A stretch of DNA of 64,000 nt from Acidobacteriota bacterium (GTDB lineage Bacteria > Acidobacteriota > Vicinamibacteria > Vicinamibacterales > SCN-69-37): contig SHUF01000005.1 in NCBI GenBank assembly GCA_009694745.1, positions 35,541 to 99,540 of the forward strand, in the 5' to 3' direction. Position numbers and translations under genes: made by a program. The notes beneath the pieces are model-generated. The model was given only the letters and a program-made list of their open reading frames with translations, made no database searches and was not told the origin of the DNA. Positions 1 to 8,646 of the stretch are shown in pieces; position 1 is the first letter of the stretch; the number at the start of each line of letters is the position of its first letter.

Positions 1-524
1 ACACCCGGCAGCAGCACCACAATCTGGTTGCCTGCGCTGCCATACTCGGCCACTTCCGGTTCCGAGACGCCATATTCATTGACGCGGCGCTCGATGGTCT
101 GGATGGCCTGCGTGACGGCCTCCCGGCGCCGGTCGACGTCGATATTCGGCTTCATGCGGTAGATGTACGACCCGCCGACGCCTGTCTCCCTATCGAAACT
201 GAGGCCCACCTGATCCTGCGCCAGCTGCCGGAACTGCTGGACGCGATCGGGCGGCACACCGTCCACCTGGAATGTCGTGTTGCTCGTGGGCCGCACACTC
301 CCGACGTTTACGCCCGCGTCCTTGAGCGCGACGCTGAGCTGCTCCGAACTCGTTTCGGTCTCAAGCTCCAGCGCATCCTGCGTGTTGACGCGCAACACGA
401 GATAGACGCCGCCCTGAAGGTCCAACCCGAGCTTGATCTTGTCTTTGGGTGGATAAAACGACACCGCAGCCAGCGCGGCCACGGCGACGACCGCGATCAC
501 TTTCCAACGAAGGTTCTTATACAT
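1..524 (-). CDS. secD: Protein translocase subunit SecD, N-terminal part (runs off window start)
   Basis: Minus-strand reading from ATG at 524: MYKNLRWKVIAVVAVAALAAVSFYPPKDKIKLGLDLQGGVYLVLRV...; SecD N-terminus next to yajC. Not in the supplied ORF track (open at window edge). Confidence 0.93.
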   Translation of the reverse strand, partial: MYKNLRWKVIAVVAVAALAAVSFYPPKDKIKLGLDLQGGVYLVLRVNTQDALELETETSSEQLSVALKDAGVNVGSVRPTSNTTFQVDGVPPDRVQQFRQLAQDQVGLSFDRETGVGGSYIYRMKPNIDVDRRREAVTQAIQTIERRVNEYGVSEPEVAEYGSAGNQIVVLLPG

Positions 525-527
525 GTT

Positions 528-881
528 CTAAAGTCCGCCAGAGTCCTTGACCACCGGATCCTGTCCCTGATACCCGCCCACCGACGCTTTGGCCACCTCT
601 ATCTTGACCTTGTCGGCGATCTGGATCTGCACGGAGGCGTCCGAAAGCTTGGTCACCTGCCCATAGATCCCGCTAGTGGTAATGACCTTGTCCCCCACCT
701 GCAGCGCGTTCTGGAACTCCTGAATCTTCTTCTGCCTGCGCCGCATTGGCAACAGCACCAACAGGTAAAACACGCCCAGCATGAGGGCAAATGGGAAAAG
801 CTGGACCCAAATGTTGGGCTGGCCCGCCTGGGGCGAGGAAGCCAGGGCCACGACGGTCGGGAGGGATAAAAAATCAGTCAT
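528..881 (-). CDS. yajC: Preprotein translocase subunit YajC
   Basis: ORF 117 aa; single TM followed by RRRQKKIQEFQNALQVGDKVITTSGIYGQV, typical YajC; adjacent to secD and tgt. Confidence 0.95.
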   Translation of the reverse strand: MTDFLSLPTVVALASSPQAGQPNIWVQLFPFALMLGVFYLLVLLPMRRRQKKIQEFQNALQVGDKVITTSGIYGQVTKLSDASVQIQIADKVKIEVAKASVGGYQGQDPVVKDSGGL

Positions 882-2042
882 TTACGTCACTTGTCGGCGG
901 GAAAACGTCCGATGGAACTCTTGTCTGAATTGGTCAAAGGTTCCGAACTCAATAGCCTTCCTAATCGCCCTCATGGTGTCAAGGTAAAAGTGGAGATTGT
1001 GGACCGTGTTGAGGGTGGCCGCCGTCATCTCGCCCACCATATATAGATGACGCAGGTAGGCCCGGGAGTGGCGGCGACAGGTCGGACATTCGCACTCGGG
1101 ATCGGGCGGGCTCAGGTCCTCGGCGTATCGGGCGTTCTTGATTGAGATCAGGCCATGGCGGGTCAGGAGTTGGCCGTTGCGCGCGTTTCGTGTGGGCAAC
1201 ACGCAGTCAAACATGTCGATGCCGCGCGCCACACATTCGACCAGGTCATCGGGCATGCCGGTGCCCATCAGATACCGCGGCCGGTCTTCGGGCAACTGCG
1301 CTGCGGTGTGCCCGACCACCTCGTACATCAGATCGACCGGTTCTCCGACCGAGAGTCCACCAATCGCGTACGCCTCGAAGTCCATCGCGACGGTGCCGGC
1401 GACGCTGCGGTCGCGCAGGTCCAGGTGTGTGCCACCCTGGATGATGCCGAACTGCGCCTGCCCCGGTGTGGCGCGCGTGACGTCGGGCGCCTCACCCGCC
1501 TGCACCGCGAGAAAACGATCGCGTCCCCGGCGGGCCCACCGCAACGTACGCTCCATCGCCGATTCCACCACGCCGCGATCGGCGGGCCACGGCGCACATT
1601 CATCAAAGATCATCGCGACGTCTGACCCGAGACGCGCCTGGATTTCGACGACGGATTCTGGTGTGAGCAGGTGTGCACTGCCGTCCAGGTGTGAACGAAA
1701 CGCCGCACCCTCTTCCGTGATCGTCCGCTGGCCCGTGAGACTGAATACCTGGTAGCCGCCCGAGTCGGTCAGGATGGGCCGCTCCCATCCCATGAACGCA
1801 TGCAACCCGCCGGCGCGGCTGATCAACTCATCGCCTGGACGCAAATGCAGATGATAGGTGTTGGCGAGAATGATGTCGGGATCAAGCGCGATGACCTGAT
1901 CGTGCGTGAGGCCCTTGATCGCCGCGCGCGTGCCGACCGGCATGAACACCGGCGTCTCGATCTCGCCATGCGCCAGACGCACGCGGCCGCGCCTGGCGCG
2001 GCCATCGGTGGCGATCACGTGAAACCCGAAATCGGCTGGCAC
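882..2042 (-). CDS. tgt: Queuine/archaeosine tRNA-ribosyltransferase
   Basis: ILANTYHLHLRPGDELI, LTDSGGYQVFSL, FGIIQGG, YLMGTG, CECPTCRRHSRAYLRHL zinc motif. Confidence 0.97.
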   Translation of the reverse strand: MPADFGFHVIATDGRARRGRVRLAHGEIETPVFMPVGTRAAIKGLTHDQVIALDPDIILANTYHLHLRPGDELISRAGGLHAFMGWERPILTDSGGYQVFSLTGQRTITEEGAAFRSHLDGSAHLLTPESVVEIQARLGSDVAMIFDECAPWPADRGVVESAMERTLRWARRGRDRFLAVQAGEAPDVTRATPGQAQFGIIQGGTHLDLRDRSVAGTVAMDFEAYAIGGLSVGEPVDLMYEVVGHTAAQLPEDRPRYLMGTGMPDDLVECVARGIDMFDCVLPTRNARNGQLLTRHGLISIKNARYAEDLSPPDPECECPTCRRHSRAYLRHLYMVGEMTAATLNTVHNLHFYLDTMRAIRKAIEFGTFDQFRQEFHRTFSRRQVT

Positions 2043-2052
2043 ACCGATAGCC

Positions 2053-2058
2053 TATAAT
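2053..2058 (+). promoter_or_regulatory. -10 element TATAAT, 9 nt upstream of ddl GTG; opposite strand reads CATTAT (2059-2054) upstream of tgt
   Basis: tgt and ddl start codons are separated by only 25 bp (2043-2067), containing cctataatgg. Confidence 0.6.
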
Positions 2059-2067
2059 GGCTCTTCC

Positions 2068-3195
2068 GTGAAACGTCTTCGAATCGGCGTATTACACGGC
2101 GGACGATCGGGCGAACATGAAGTCTCGATCGCATCTGCCGCCGCAGTGTTCGCGAACCTGGATCGCACGCGGTATGAACCCGTCGCCATTCGGATCGAGA
2201 AGGACGGCCGCTGGGTGCTCGCCGACCGGCCGCCCACGGCGGCGTCTGCCGCAGATGTCATCAGCCAGATGCGCGAAGCCGACGGGCCGTCGGGTGGACG
2301 CGAAGTCCTGATGCCTGCGCGCCCAAGCGACGACACGTTGCTGCTCGTGAACCAGGATCGATCCGCCATCACCGGCCTTGGCCTGGACGTCATCTTCCCG
2401 GTGTTGCACGGCCCCTACGGCGAAGACGGCACCGTGCAGGGCCTGCTCGATCTCGCCAATGTCGCGTACGTGGGCTGCGGTGTGCTGGCGTCAGCCGCCG
2501 GCATGGACAAGGACGTGGCCAAAACCCTGTTCCAGGCGCGCGGCCTGCGTGTGGCGCCCTGGGTGGTGGTGCGTGCGCCGCAGTGGATCGCCGACCGCGA
2601 CGCCGTGGCGCGCCGCATCAACGACACACTCACCTACCCCGTCTTCGTCAAACCCGCGAATCTCGGATCGAGCCTGGGCATCTCGAAAGTGCACACACCC
2701 GACGGCCTCCACGCGGCGATTGATCTGGCGGCCGGCTTTGATCCGAAGGTAATCGTCGAGACCGGCATCACGAGCGCGCGCGAGATCGAATGCGGTGTGC
2801 TCGGCAACGACACACCCGAGGCGTCGGTGCCGGGTGAGATCGTGCCCTCGGGTGAGTTCTACGATTTCGACGCGAAGTATCTGAGCGGCGCCTCACGTGA
2901 AGTGATCCCGGCCGAGCTGCCGCACGGGATCGCCGACAAGGTGCGCCGCCAGTCGCTCGTGGCCTTTGACGCCATCGAAGGCACGGGGCTGGCGCGTGTG
3001 GACTTCCTGCTCGCCGCCTCGGGCGAGTTGTTCCTCAACGAGCTCAACACGATGCCGGGCTTCACCACCATCAGCATGTACGCCAAGCTGTGGGCCGCCA
3101 CCGGCGTGAGTTATCCGGCACTCATCGATCGCCTCGTCGCGCTTGCGCTCGAGCGCCATGCACGTCAGCAACAGCGCCGCATCAGCGCGTTCTGA
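2068..3195 (+). CDS. ddl: D-alanine--D-alanine ligase
   Basis: GVLHGGRSGEHEVSIASA, FPVLHGPYGEDGTVQGLL, VKPANLGSSLGISKV, LNTMPGFTTISMYAKLW. Confidence 0.97.
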   Translation: MKRLRIGVLHGGRSGEHEVSIASAAAVFANLDRTRYEPVAIRIEKDGRWVLADRPPTAASAADVISQMREADGPSGGREVLMPARPSDDTLLLVNQDRSAITGLGLDVIFPVLHGPYGEDGTVQGLLDLANVAYVGCGVLASAAGMDKDVAKTLFQARGLRVAPWVVVRAPQWIADRDAVARRINDTLTYPVFVKPANLGSSLGISKVHTPDGLHAAIDLAAGFDPKVIVETGITSAREIECGVLGNDTPEASVPGEIVPSGEFYDFDAKYLSGASREVIPAELPHGIADKVRRQSLVAFDAIEGTGLARVDFLLAASGELFLNELNTMPGFTTISMYAKLWAATGVSYPALIDRLVALALERHARQQQRRISAF

Positions 3196-3240
3196 CCCTC
3201 GCAGCGCGGGTCCGCGCCCCAACCGCGAAGCCGCACACCC

Positions 3241-3255
3241 TGTCAAGTTTTGACA
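3241..3255. promoter_or_regulatory. Inverted repeat TGTCAA-gtt-TTGACA, candidate operator
   Basis: Perfect 6-bp arms about 19 bp upstream of the TTGACA -35 box. Confidence 0.45.
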
Positions 3256-3273
3256 ACAAATCGCATTTTGTGC

Positions 3274-3301
3274 TTGACAGGGTTTTCATCTCATCCATAA
3301 T
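3274..3301 (+). promoter_or_regulatory. Sigma70-like promoter TTGACA-16 bp-CATAAT
   Basis: TTGACA at 3274-3279 and CATAAT at 3296-3301 in a locally AT-rich stretch. Confidence 0.7.
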
Positions 3302-3519
3302 CTACATCTTGCGTGACGACGGACCGCTCAGCCTATCTATTGGGTACCGAGGGTCCCAGTTGAGTAACGACGAGTGAGACAAGATGCCAGGTGCGTGACG
3401 TTGACCGCGCCTGCCACGGAGCGAGGGGCACCCCACAGCGGGTCATGCGAGTCGAAAGACCGCGACGGCTGCGGTGAGGACTAGCCCACGCGATCCCTAA
3501 TGAAGGGGGGGAAAACCAC

Positions 3520-3573
3520 ATGGCCAAGAAAGCAGCCAAGAAGGCAGCGAAGAAGGGCGGCAAGAAGCGCTAG
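3520..3573 (+). CDS. 17-aa Lys/Ala-rich micropeptide MAKKAAKKAAKKGGKKR
   Basis: atggccaagaaagcagccaagaaggcagcgaagaagggcggcaagaagcgctag; preceded by purine-rich AAGGGGGGG 8 nt from ATG; promoter upstream and terminator downstream. Too short for the ORF track. Confidence 0.55.
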   Translation: MAKKAAKKAAKKGGKKR

Positions 3574-3594
3574 TCGCTTTTTGCACCTCAAGAG

Positions 3595-3626
3595 AAAAGG
3601 GGGCGACTGTCGCCCCCTTTTTTTTT
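3595..3626 (+). terminator. Strong intrinsic terminator
   Basis: AAAAGGGGGCGA-ctg-TCGCCCCCTTTT followed by a continuous T-run to 3626. Confidence 0.92.
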
Positions 3627-5766
3627 ACCTGAGCTCCTTGCCATCCCAGATGCGCACGCGGTCGATCACATCGTGCAGCGAGAGCTGGTCCACCACATCC
3701 ATCCCTTTCACCACCTGGCCAAACACCGTGTAGCGGCCGTCCAGATGCGGCTGCGGTGAATGGGTGATGAAGAACTGACTGCCACCGGTGTCACGCCCCG
3801 ACAGCGCCATGCCCACGGTGCCCCGCAGGAACGGCAGCGCGCTCAACTCGTCAGGAATCGAAAAGCCCGGCCCGCCTTCGCCATCTCCCCGCGGGTCGCC
3901 GGTCTGCACCACAAAGTTCGGCACGAGCCGGTGAATCTGCAATCCGTTGAAAAATCCCGCCTGCGCCAGCGCGACAAAGTTGAGCGTCGTCAGCGGCGCT
4001 TCGACTACATTGAGCGCGATTTCAATGGTGCCGAGCCGTGTCTCGATCATCGCGACCGGTGTGACCGTGGGGTGCAGCAGCGCGGCTGACTCGAAGAACT
4101 CCGAGGGGTGTCGCAGCGGCGCGGGCCGCGTGGGCGCAGCCGTCGCGTCGCCCAACCCCTGCAGCAGCTCCGCCGCGCGCAGGCGCACCGGCCAGTCGCG
4201 ATCCGCCAGCGCCCGCGTGAGCACGGCCACAGCCGGCTCACCGCCGATGGCGCCGATCGCGCCGATCGCGCCCAGCGCAGCAAGGCGCGCATCGGTGGCC
4301 GCGTCGCTTAGGCTCCGGTCATACGCCTTCGCCAGTGCTGCGGCCGACGCCGCGGTCTTGCGCTCACCCATGAGGCGCGCCGCGGTGGCCCGCACGACGT
4401 AGTCGGGACTCTCAAGCGCCGCGACAAGGCGTGCATCCAGACCCGGCGCGCCGGCGCGCGCCAGCGCCGAAAGCGCCGGTCCGCGCACGCGCTGATCCTG
4501 GTCCTCGGTCAATTCGATGAGGCCCGACCGCACGCGGTCCGGTTCAAGCGTGCCAAGTGCCGTGGCCAGCGCCGATCTGACCCTCCACTCGCGATCGGCG
4601 CCAAGGCCCGATCCCACCAGCAGGAAGCGGTCGGGGTCGATGCGGGCGGCGCCGGCAATCGCGGCGGCGCGCACCTGCGGGCGCGCATCGGCCAGCCGAT
4701 CGATCATCGCGTCGAAACCGCTCGGGTCTTCGGTCGCCGCGAGTGCCGTCATCACTTCTAGTATCAGCGTCGTCGGGAACTTCGGCGTGGCGAGCAGCCG
4801 CAACAACGACGCAGCCGCTGGTGCCGACCCGCGCCGGCCGAGCGCGCGAATCGCCGCCGTTCGCACACGCACGTCCACCGCAGGATCCAGCGCGAGTTTC
4901 TGGGCCAGCGCGAGTCCGTCCGGCGTCGCACTCACACCGCGCAGCGCGAACACCGGCGTATACACACCGGCACTGTGGGCCAGCACCTCGAGCGCGGGTG
5001 CGGCGCGCGGGTCACCCACCCGCTGCAACGCATACGCCACCGGCCACCACGCCGTCGCCGGACGCCCGTCGGCCGTCAAGACGACGCGCGCCAGTGCATC
5101 GAAGTCGCGCAGGCGCGCCAGCGCGAAGATCGCCAAGCGGCACGCTTCCAGTTCGGGCGTTTTGGTATACGCCTCATCATCGGGTGCGAGTGCGGCCATC
5201 TGCGGAATGCACGAGGCAAACGCCTCAGCAATGGCCGCCGCTGCGGGTAAGCGAAACGCACTCGCCACCGGGGCAGACACTTGCGCGCCAATCAGGCCCA
5301 GGCCCTCGGCCGCGCGACCGCGCACTGTCGGATCGGTGTCAGCCAGAAGCCGGCGCAACGGCTCGGACGCTTCGACACCACCGATCAGTCCCAGCGCAAA
5401 CGCCGCGTGCCCGCGCACGGCCGGCTCGGCATCCAGCAGCGCAGCCGCCAGCGCCGACCCACCTTCGGGGATTCCAACACGGCCGATCGCCAGGGCCGCA
5501 CGCCCGCGCACCACGGGATCAAGGTCGAACAACAGCGACACGAGGTCCGCCTGCCGCGCAGGCCGCGGCACCACCGGCGTCACCACCGCTTCGGTCGTCA
5601 CACCCGGGTCACGAAGCACACGCTGAGCCTCAAGCCGAAGGAGCCACGATACCCGCTGATCGAGGGGCACCGGCGGCACCACTCGCTCGGGCGGGGCCAC
5701 GACAGGCGCTGTGGCACACGACACGGCGAACAACGACAACAGCAGCAGGCTGGCGATCTTCACCAC
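3625..5766 (-). CDS. Lipoprotein with HEAT repeats fused to a C-terminal cyclophilin-type peptidyl-prolyl isomerase
   Basis: Lipobox LFAVSC; repeated HEAT-like segments (DPTVRGRAAEGLGLIG, VRGHAAFALGLIG...); C-term IETRLGTIEIALNVVEAPLTTLNFV...FHRLVPNF-like, GGSQFFITHSPQPHLDGRYTVFGQV. Confidence 0.9.
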   Translation of the reverse strand: MVKIASLLLLSLFAVSCATAPVVAPPERVVPPVPLDQRVSWLLRLEAQRVLRDPGVTTEAVVTPVVPRPARQADLVSLLFDLDPVVRGRAALAIGRVGIPEGGSALAAALLDAEPAVRGHAAFALGLIGGVEASEPLRRLLADTDPTVRGRAAEGLGLIGAQVSAPVASAFRLPAAAAIAEAFASCIPQMAALAPDDEAYTKTPELEACRLAIFALARLRDFDALARVVLTADGRPATAWWPVAYALQRVGDPRAAPALEVLAHSAGVYTPVFALRGVSATPDGLALAQKLALDPAVDVRVRTAAIRALGRRGSAPAAASLLRLLATPKFPTTLILEVMTALAATEDPSGFDAMIDRLADARPQVRAAAIAGAARIDPDRFLLVGSGLGADREWRVRSALATALGTLEPDRVRSGLIELTEDQDQRVRGPALSALARAGAPGLDARLVAALESPDYVVRATAARLMGERKTAASAAALAKAYDRSLSDAATDARLAALGAIGAIGAIGGEPAVAVLTRALADRDWPVRLRAAELLQGLGDATAAPTRPAPLRHPSEFFESAALLHPTVTPVAMIETRLGTIEIALNVVEAPLTTLNFVALAQAGFFNGLQIHRLVPNFVVQTGDPRGDGEGGPGFSIPDELSALPFLRGTVGMALSGRDTGGSQFFITHSPQPHLDGRYTVFGQVVKGMDVVDQLSLHDVIDRVRIWDGKELR

Positions 5767-5815
5767 CCTATCCTAGCCGGTCGCCGTGAACCCGGCTGGT
5801 ATACTCCCGCACACC

Positions 5816-6454
5816 GTGGAGTTTCGCTACCTCGCGATTGAAGGACCGGTGGGGCTGGGCAAGACGAGCCTTGCCGACCGGTTGGGCGCGAGGCTCGACG
5901 CCACGGTCATGCTCGACGATACTGAAAACCCGTTTCTGGCAGATTTCTATGCCGGCCGGGCCGGGGCCGCATTCCAGACCCAGCTCTTTTATTCGTTGGC
6001 CCGCCACCGTCAGCAAATGGATCTGCGACAGGGCGATCTCTTCAGCCAGGTAACGGTCTCCGACTACATTTTCGACCGCGAGCGCATCTACGCCCACCTG
6101 AACCTGGACGACAACGAGCTCTTTATCTACCAGCGCCTCTACGAGCTCCTGGCGCGCGACCTCCCGCAGCCCGACCTCGTTGTCTTTCTACAGAGTCCGA
6201 CCGACGTCCTGCGCGGACACGTGCGCGGGCGTGCGCGCCACGCAGAAGACGACCCGGCGCCCCCGTCTGAACGGTACCTGTCGGATCTGAACGAGGCCTA
6301 CAATCACTTCTTTTTTCACTACACGGCCACTCCCCTGCTCGTCGTGGAAACATCGCAGTTTGACCTCTCGTGGGGTGATGACGCGCTTGACGACCTGTTG
6401 CGCCAGATTAAGTCGATGACCGGCGGCACCCGGTACTACGTGCCCCGCGGCTGA
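5816..6454 (+). CDS. Deoxynucleoside kinase family protein
   Basis: YLAIEGPVGLGKTSLADRL P-loop, SDYIFDRERIYA, DLVVFLQ. Track ORF starts at 5786; GTG at 5816 (MEFRYLAIEG) is preferred. Confidence 0.85.
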   Translation: MEFRYLAIEGPVGLGKTSLADRLGARLDATVMLDDTENPFLADFYAGRAGAAFQTQLFYSLARHRQQMDLRQGDLFSQVTVSDYIFDRERIYAHLNLDDNELFIYQRLYELLARDLPQPDLVVFLQSPTDVLRGHVRGRARHAEDDPAPPSERYLSDLNEAYNHFFFHYTATPLLVVETSQFDLSWGDDALDDLLRQIKSMTGGTRYYVPRG

Positions 6455-6469
6455 TGCTAGAGTGATCCC

Positions 6470-7357
6470 ATGGCGTGGTTCAAGAAACCCCGGAAACCCA
6501 TCGAGCCGCAGGGCGACAAGTCCAGCCGCGTGCCCGAAGGGCTCTGGGTCAAGTGTCCGTCCTGCAATCAGGTGATCTACAACAAGGAACTGCTCGCCAA
6601 CCATCAGGTCTGCCCCAAGTGTGTACACCATTTCCGCATGAATGCGGCCGACCGCCTCGCGCTGTTGTTTGATAATGCGCGGTGGACGGAGTACGACTCG
6701 GACCTGAAATCGACCGACCCGTTGAAGTTCACCGATACCAAGCCCTACCGCGATCGGCTGGCCGCCAGCATCCGCGCCACCGGACGCAAGGACGCGGTGG
6801 TGACGGCCAGCGGCACCATCGACGACCTGCCCACGATGGTGGCCGCCATGGAATACAGCTTCATCGGCGGCAGCATGGGCGTGGTGGTGGGCGAGAAGAT
6901 CACGCGCGCCATCGAACTCGCCATCACCCGGCGCATCCCGGTCATCGTCATCTGCTGTTCGGGTGGTGCACGCATGATGGAAGGCACACTGTCGCTGATG
7001 CAGATGGCGAAGATCAGTGCGGCGCTGGGCCGGCTCGATCGCGCGGGCCTGCCCTTCATTTCAGTCATGACCGACCCCACCACAGGAGGCGTGACGGCCA
7101 GCTTCGCGATGCTCGGCGACCTCAATATTGCGGAACCGAAGGCACTGATCGGTTTTGCCGGCCCGCGCGTGATCGAACAGACCATTCGCCAGAAACTGCC
7201 GGAAGGATTCCAGCGCAGCGAGTTCCTGCTCGAGAAAGGCATGATTGACGTCATCGTCGACCGGCGCGACTTGAAGGCGGCACTCGGGAATGCACTCCGC
7301 ATCATGTCGGGCATGGCACCGGGCGCCGAGCCCGTGCCGGCGCAACTCGACGCCTGA
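6470..7357 (+). CDS. accD: Acetyl-CoA carboxylase carboxyltransferase subunit beta
   Basis: Zn finger CPSCNQVIYNKELLANHQVCPKC; GGARMMEGTLSLMQMAKISAAL; FAGPRVIEQTIRQKLPEGFQRSEFLLEKGMID. Confidence 0.97.
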   Translation: MAWFKKPRKPIEPQGDKSSRVPEGLWVKCPSCNQVIYNKELLANHQVCPKCVHHFRMNAADRLALLFDNARWTEYDSDLKSTDPLKFTDTKPYRDRLAASIRATGRKDAVVTASGTIDDLPTMVAAMEYSFIGGSMGVVVGEKITRAIELAITRRIPVIVICCSGGARMMEGTLSLMQMAKISAALGRLDRAGLPFISVMTDPTTGGVTASFAMLGDLNIAEPKALIGFAGPRVIEQTIRQKLPEGFQRSEFLLEKGMIDVIVDRRDLKAALGNALRIMSGMAPGAEPVPAQLDA

Positions 7358-7358
7358 T

Positions 7359-8630
7359 TTGGCTGACACCGTCCGCCAGTGGTTGTTGGGCCTCGAGGCC
7401 GCCGGTACCATTTCGCTGGGGCTGGCGCCGATGCAATCGCTGCTTGCCAGCCTGGGACATCCGGAAACGTCGTTCACGGCCATCACCATCGCGGGCACCA
7501 ACGGTAAGGGGTCCGTGTCCGCAATGGTCGAGCGAGGTCTTCGGGCGGCGGGCTGCCGGACTGGGCGCTACACGTCGCCGCATCTCGTGGATGTGACCGA
7601 GCGGGTGGTCGTGGACGGCCAACCCGTACCCGACGGGGCGTTCGACCATGCGGCCACGGTCGTGCGCGCGGCCGCGTCTTCACAGGCCACTCCGCCAACC
7701 TTCTTCGAAGCCACCACCGCGATCGCCCTGGTGGCCTTTCGTGCGGCCGGCGTTGATGTGGCCGTGCTCGAGGTGGGTCTGGGAGGCCGGCTTGACGCTA
7801 CAAACGCGGTGGACGCGCCGCTGGTGGCCATCACCAACATCGGCCTCGATCATCAGGACTACCTGGGTCACACCATCGAGGCCATTGCCGGGGAAAAGGC
7901 GGGCGTGATCAAGCCCGGCGCGTCGGCCATCCTAGGCCGGACGAGCCAGACGGCAATTGACGTGATGTCGCGCGCGGCAGAGCGGGTGCGAGCGTCCGTC
8001 ACCCTGGCCCCGGATGGGGTTGTGGCGGATGCGGTCATCGGGATGCACGAGACCACGCTGAACCTGACCACGCCGGTACGCGCCTACGGACGGCTGCGGG
8101 TCTCACTGCTGGGCCGGCATCAGGTGGACAACGCCGTGACGGCGGTCCGAACGCTTGAAGCGGCGCAGGCGCTTGGCATTGCCCTGGTCGGCGCTGACGT
8201 GGTGCGCACCGCACTGTCGGATGCGCGCTGGCCGGGACGGCTCGATTGGCGCCGCTGGCGCGGTCACGAGGTGCTGGTGGATGGCGCGCACAATGCGGAT
8301 GGCGCGCGCGCACTGGCCGCGTTTCTACGCGAAACCGTCCGAACGCTCGTCCCCATCGTCATTGGCATCATGAGAGACAAAGCGATCGCCGAGGTCATCG
8401 ACGCCCTGGCGCCGTCGGCGTCGGTGTTTGTGTGCACGACATGTGCGGCCCCGCGCGCAGCGACGCCCAGGCTACTCGCCGACGAAGCGGCACGCGTGGC
8501 GCCGGGTGTGCCGCGCGTGGTCGCCCACACGCCACTGGCTGCGCTTGAGGCAGGCGCTCGACACGGGGAGCCGATCGTGGTGGCGGGATCACTGTTTCTG
8601 GCAGGAGAGATACTGCCGATGCTCGCGTGA
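7359..8630 (+). CDS. folC: Bifunctional folylpolyglutamate synthase / dihydrofolate synthase
   Basis: TIAGTNGKGSVSAMVERGLRAAGCRTGRYTSPHL, VGLGGRLDATN, DGAHNADGARAL. TTG start at 7359 just after accD stop; track ORF 7290 is over-extended. Confidence 0.93.
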   Translation: MADTVRQWLLGLEAAGTISLGLAPMQSLLASLGHPETSFTAITIAGTNGKGSVSAMVERGLRAAGCRTGRYTSPHLVDVTERVVVDGQPVPDGAFDHAATVVRAAASSQATPPTFFEATTAIALVAFRAAGVDVAVLEVGLGGRLDATNAVDAPLVAITNIGLDHQDYLGHTIEAIAGEKAGVIKPGASAILGRTSQTAIDVMSRAAERVRASVTLAPDGVVADAVIGMHETTLNLTTPVRAYGRLRVSLLGRHQVDNAVTAVRTLEAAQALGIALVGADVVRTALSDARWPGRLDWRRWRGHEVLVDGAHNADGARALAAFLRETVRTLVPIVIGIMRDKAIAEVIDALAPSASVFVCTTCAAPRAATPRLLADEAARVAPGVPRVVAHTPLAALEAGARHGEPIVVAGSLFLAGEILPMLA

Positions 8631-8646
8631 TATTCTGGCCCACCGC

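Noticed and set aside
3521-3556. Resemblance of aaagcagccaagaaggcag to the SRP RNA tip (GGAAGCAGCCAAGGCAG)
   Set aside because: No GGTCAGG/GGTCCGG partner or SRP Alu/S-domain hairpin; the similarity follows from the periodic AAG-AAA-GCA-GCC codons of the micropeptide.
3300-3630. tmRNA/6S RNA possibility for the 3.3-kb unit
   Set aside because: No tRNA-like TTCGA...CCA end or ALAA-type tag for tmRNA; no clear long rod with central bubble for 6S. Left as unclassified.
3500-3733. Track ORF MKGGKTTWPRKQPRRQRRR... (77 aa)
   Set aside because: Runs through the terminator and into the antisense HEAT-cyclophilin gene; the alternative frame starting at 3520 with its own RBS is better supported.
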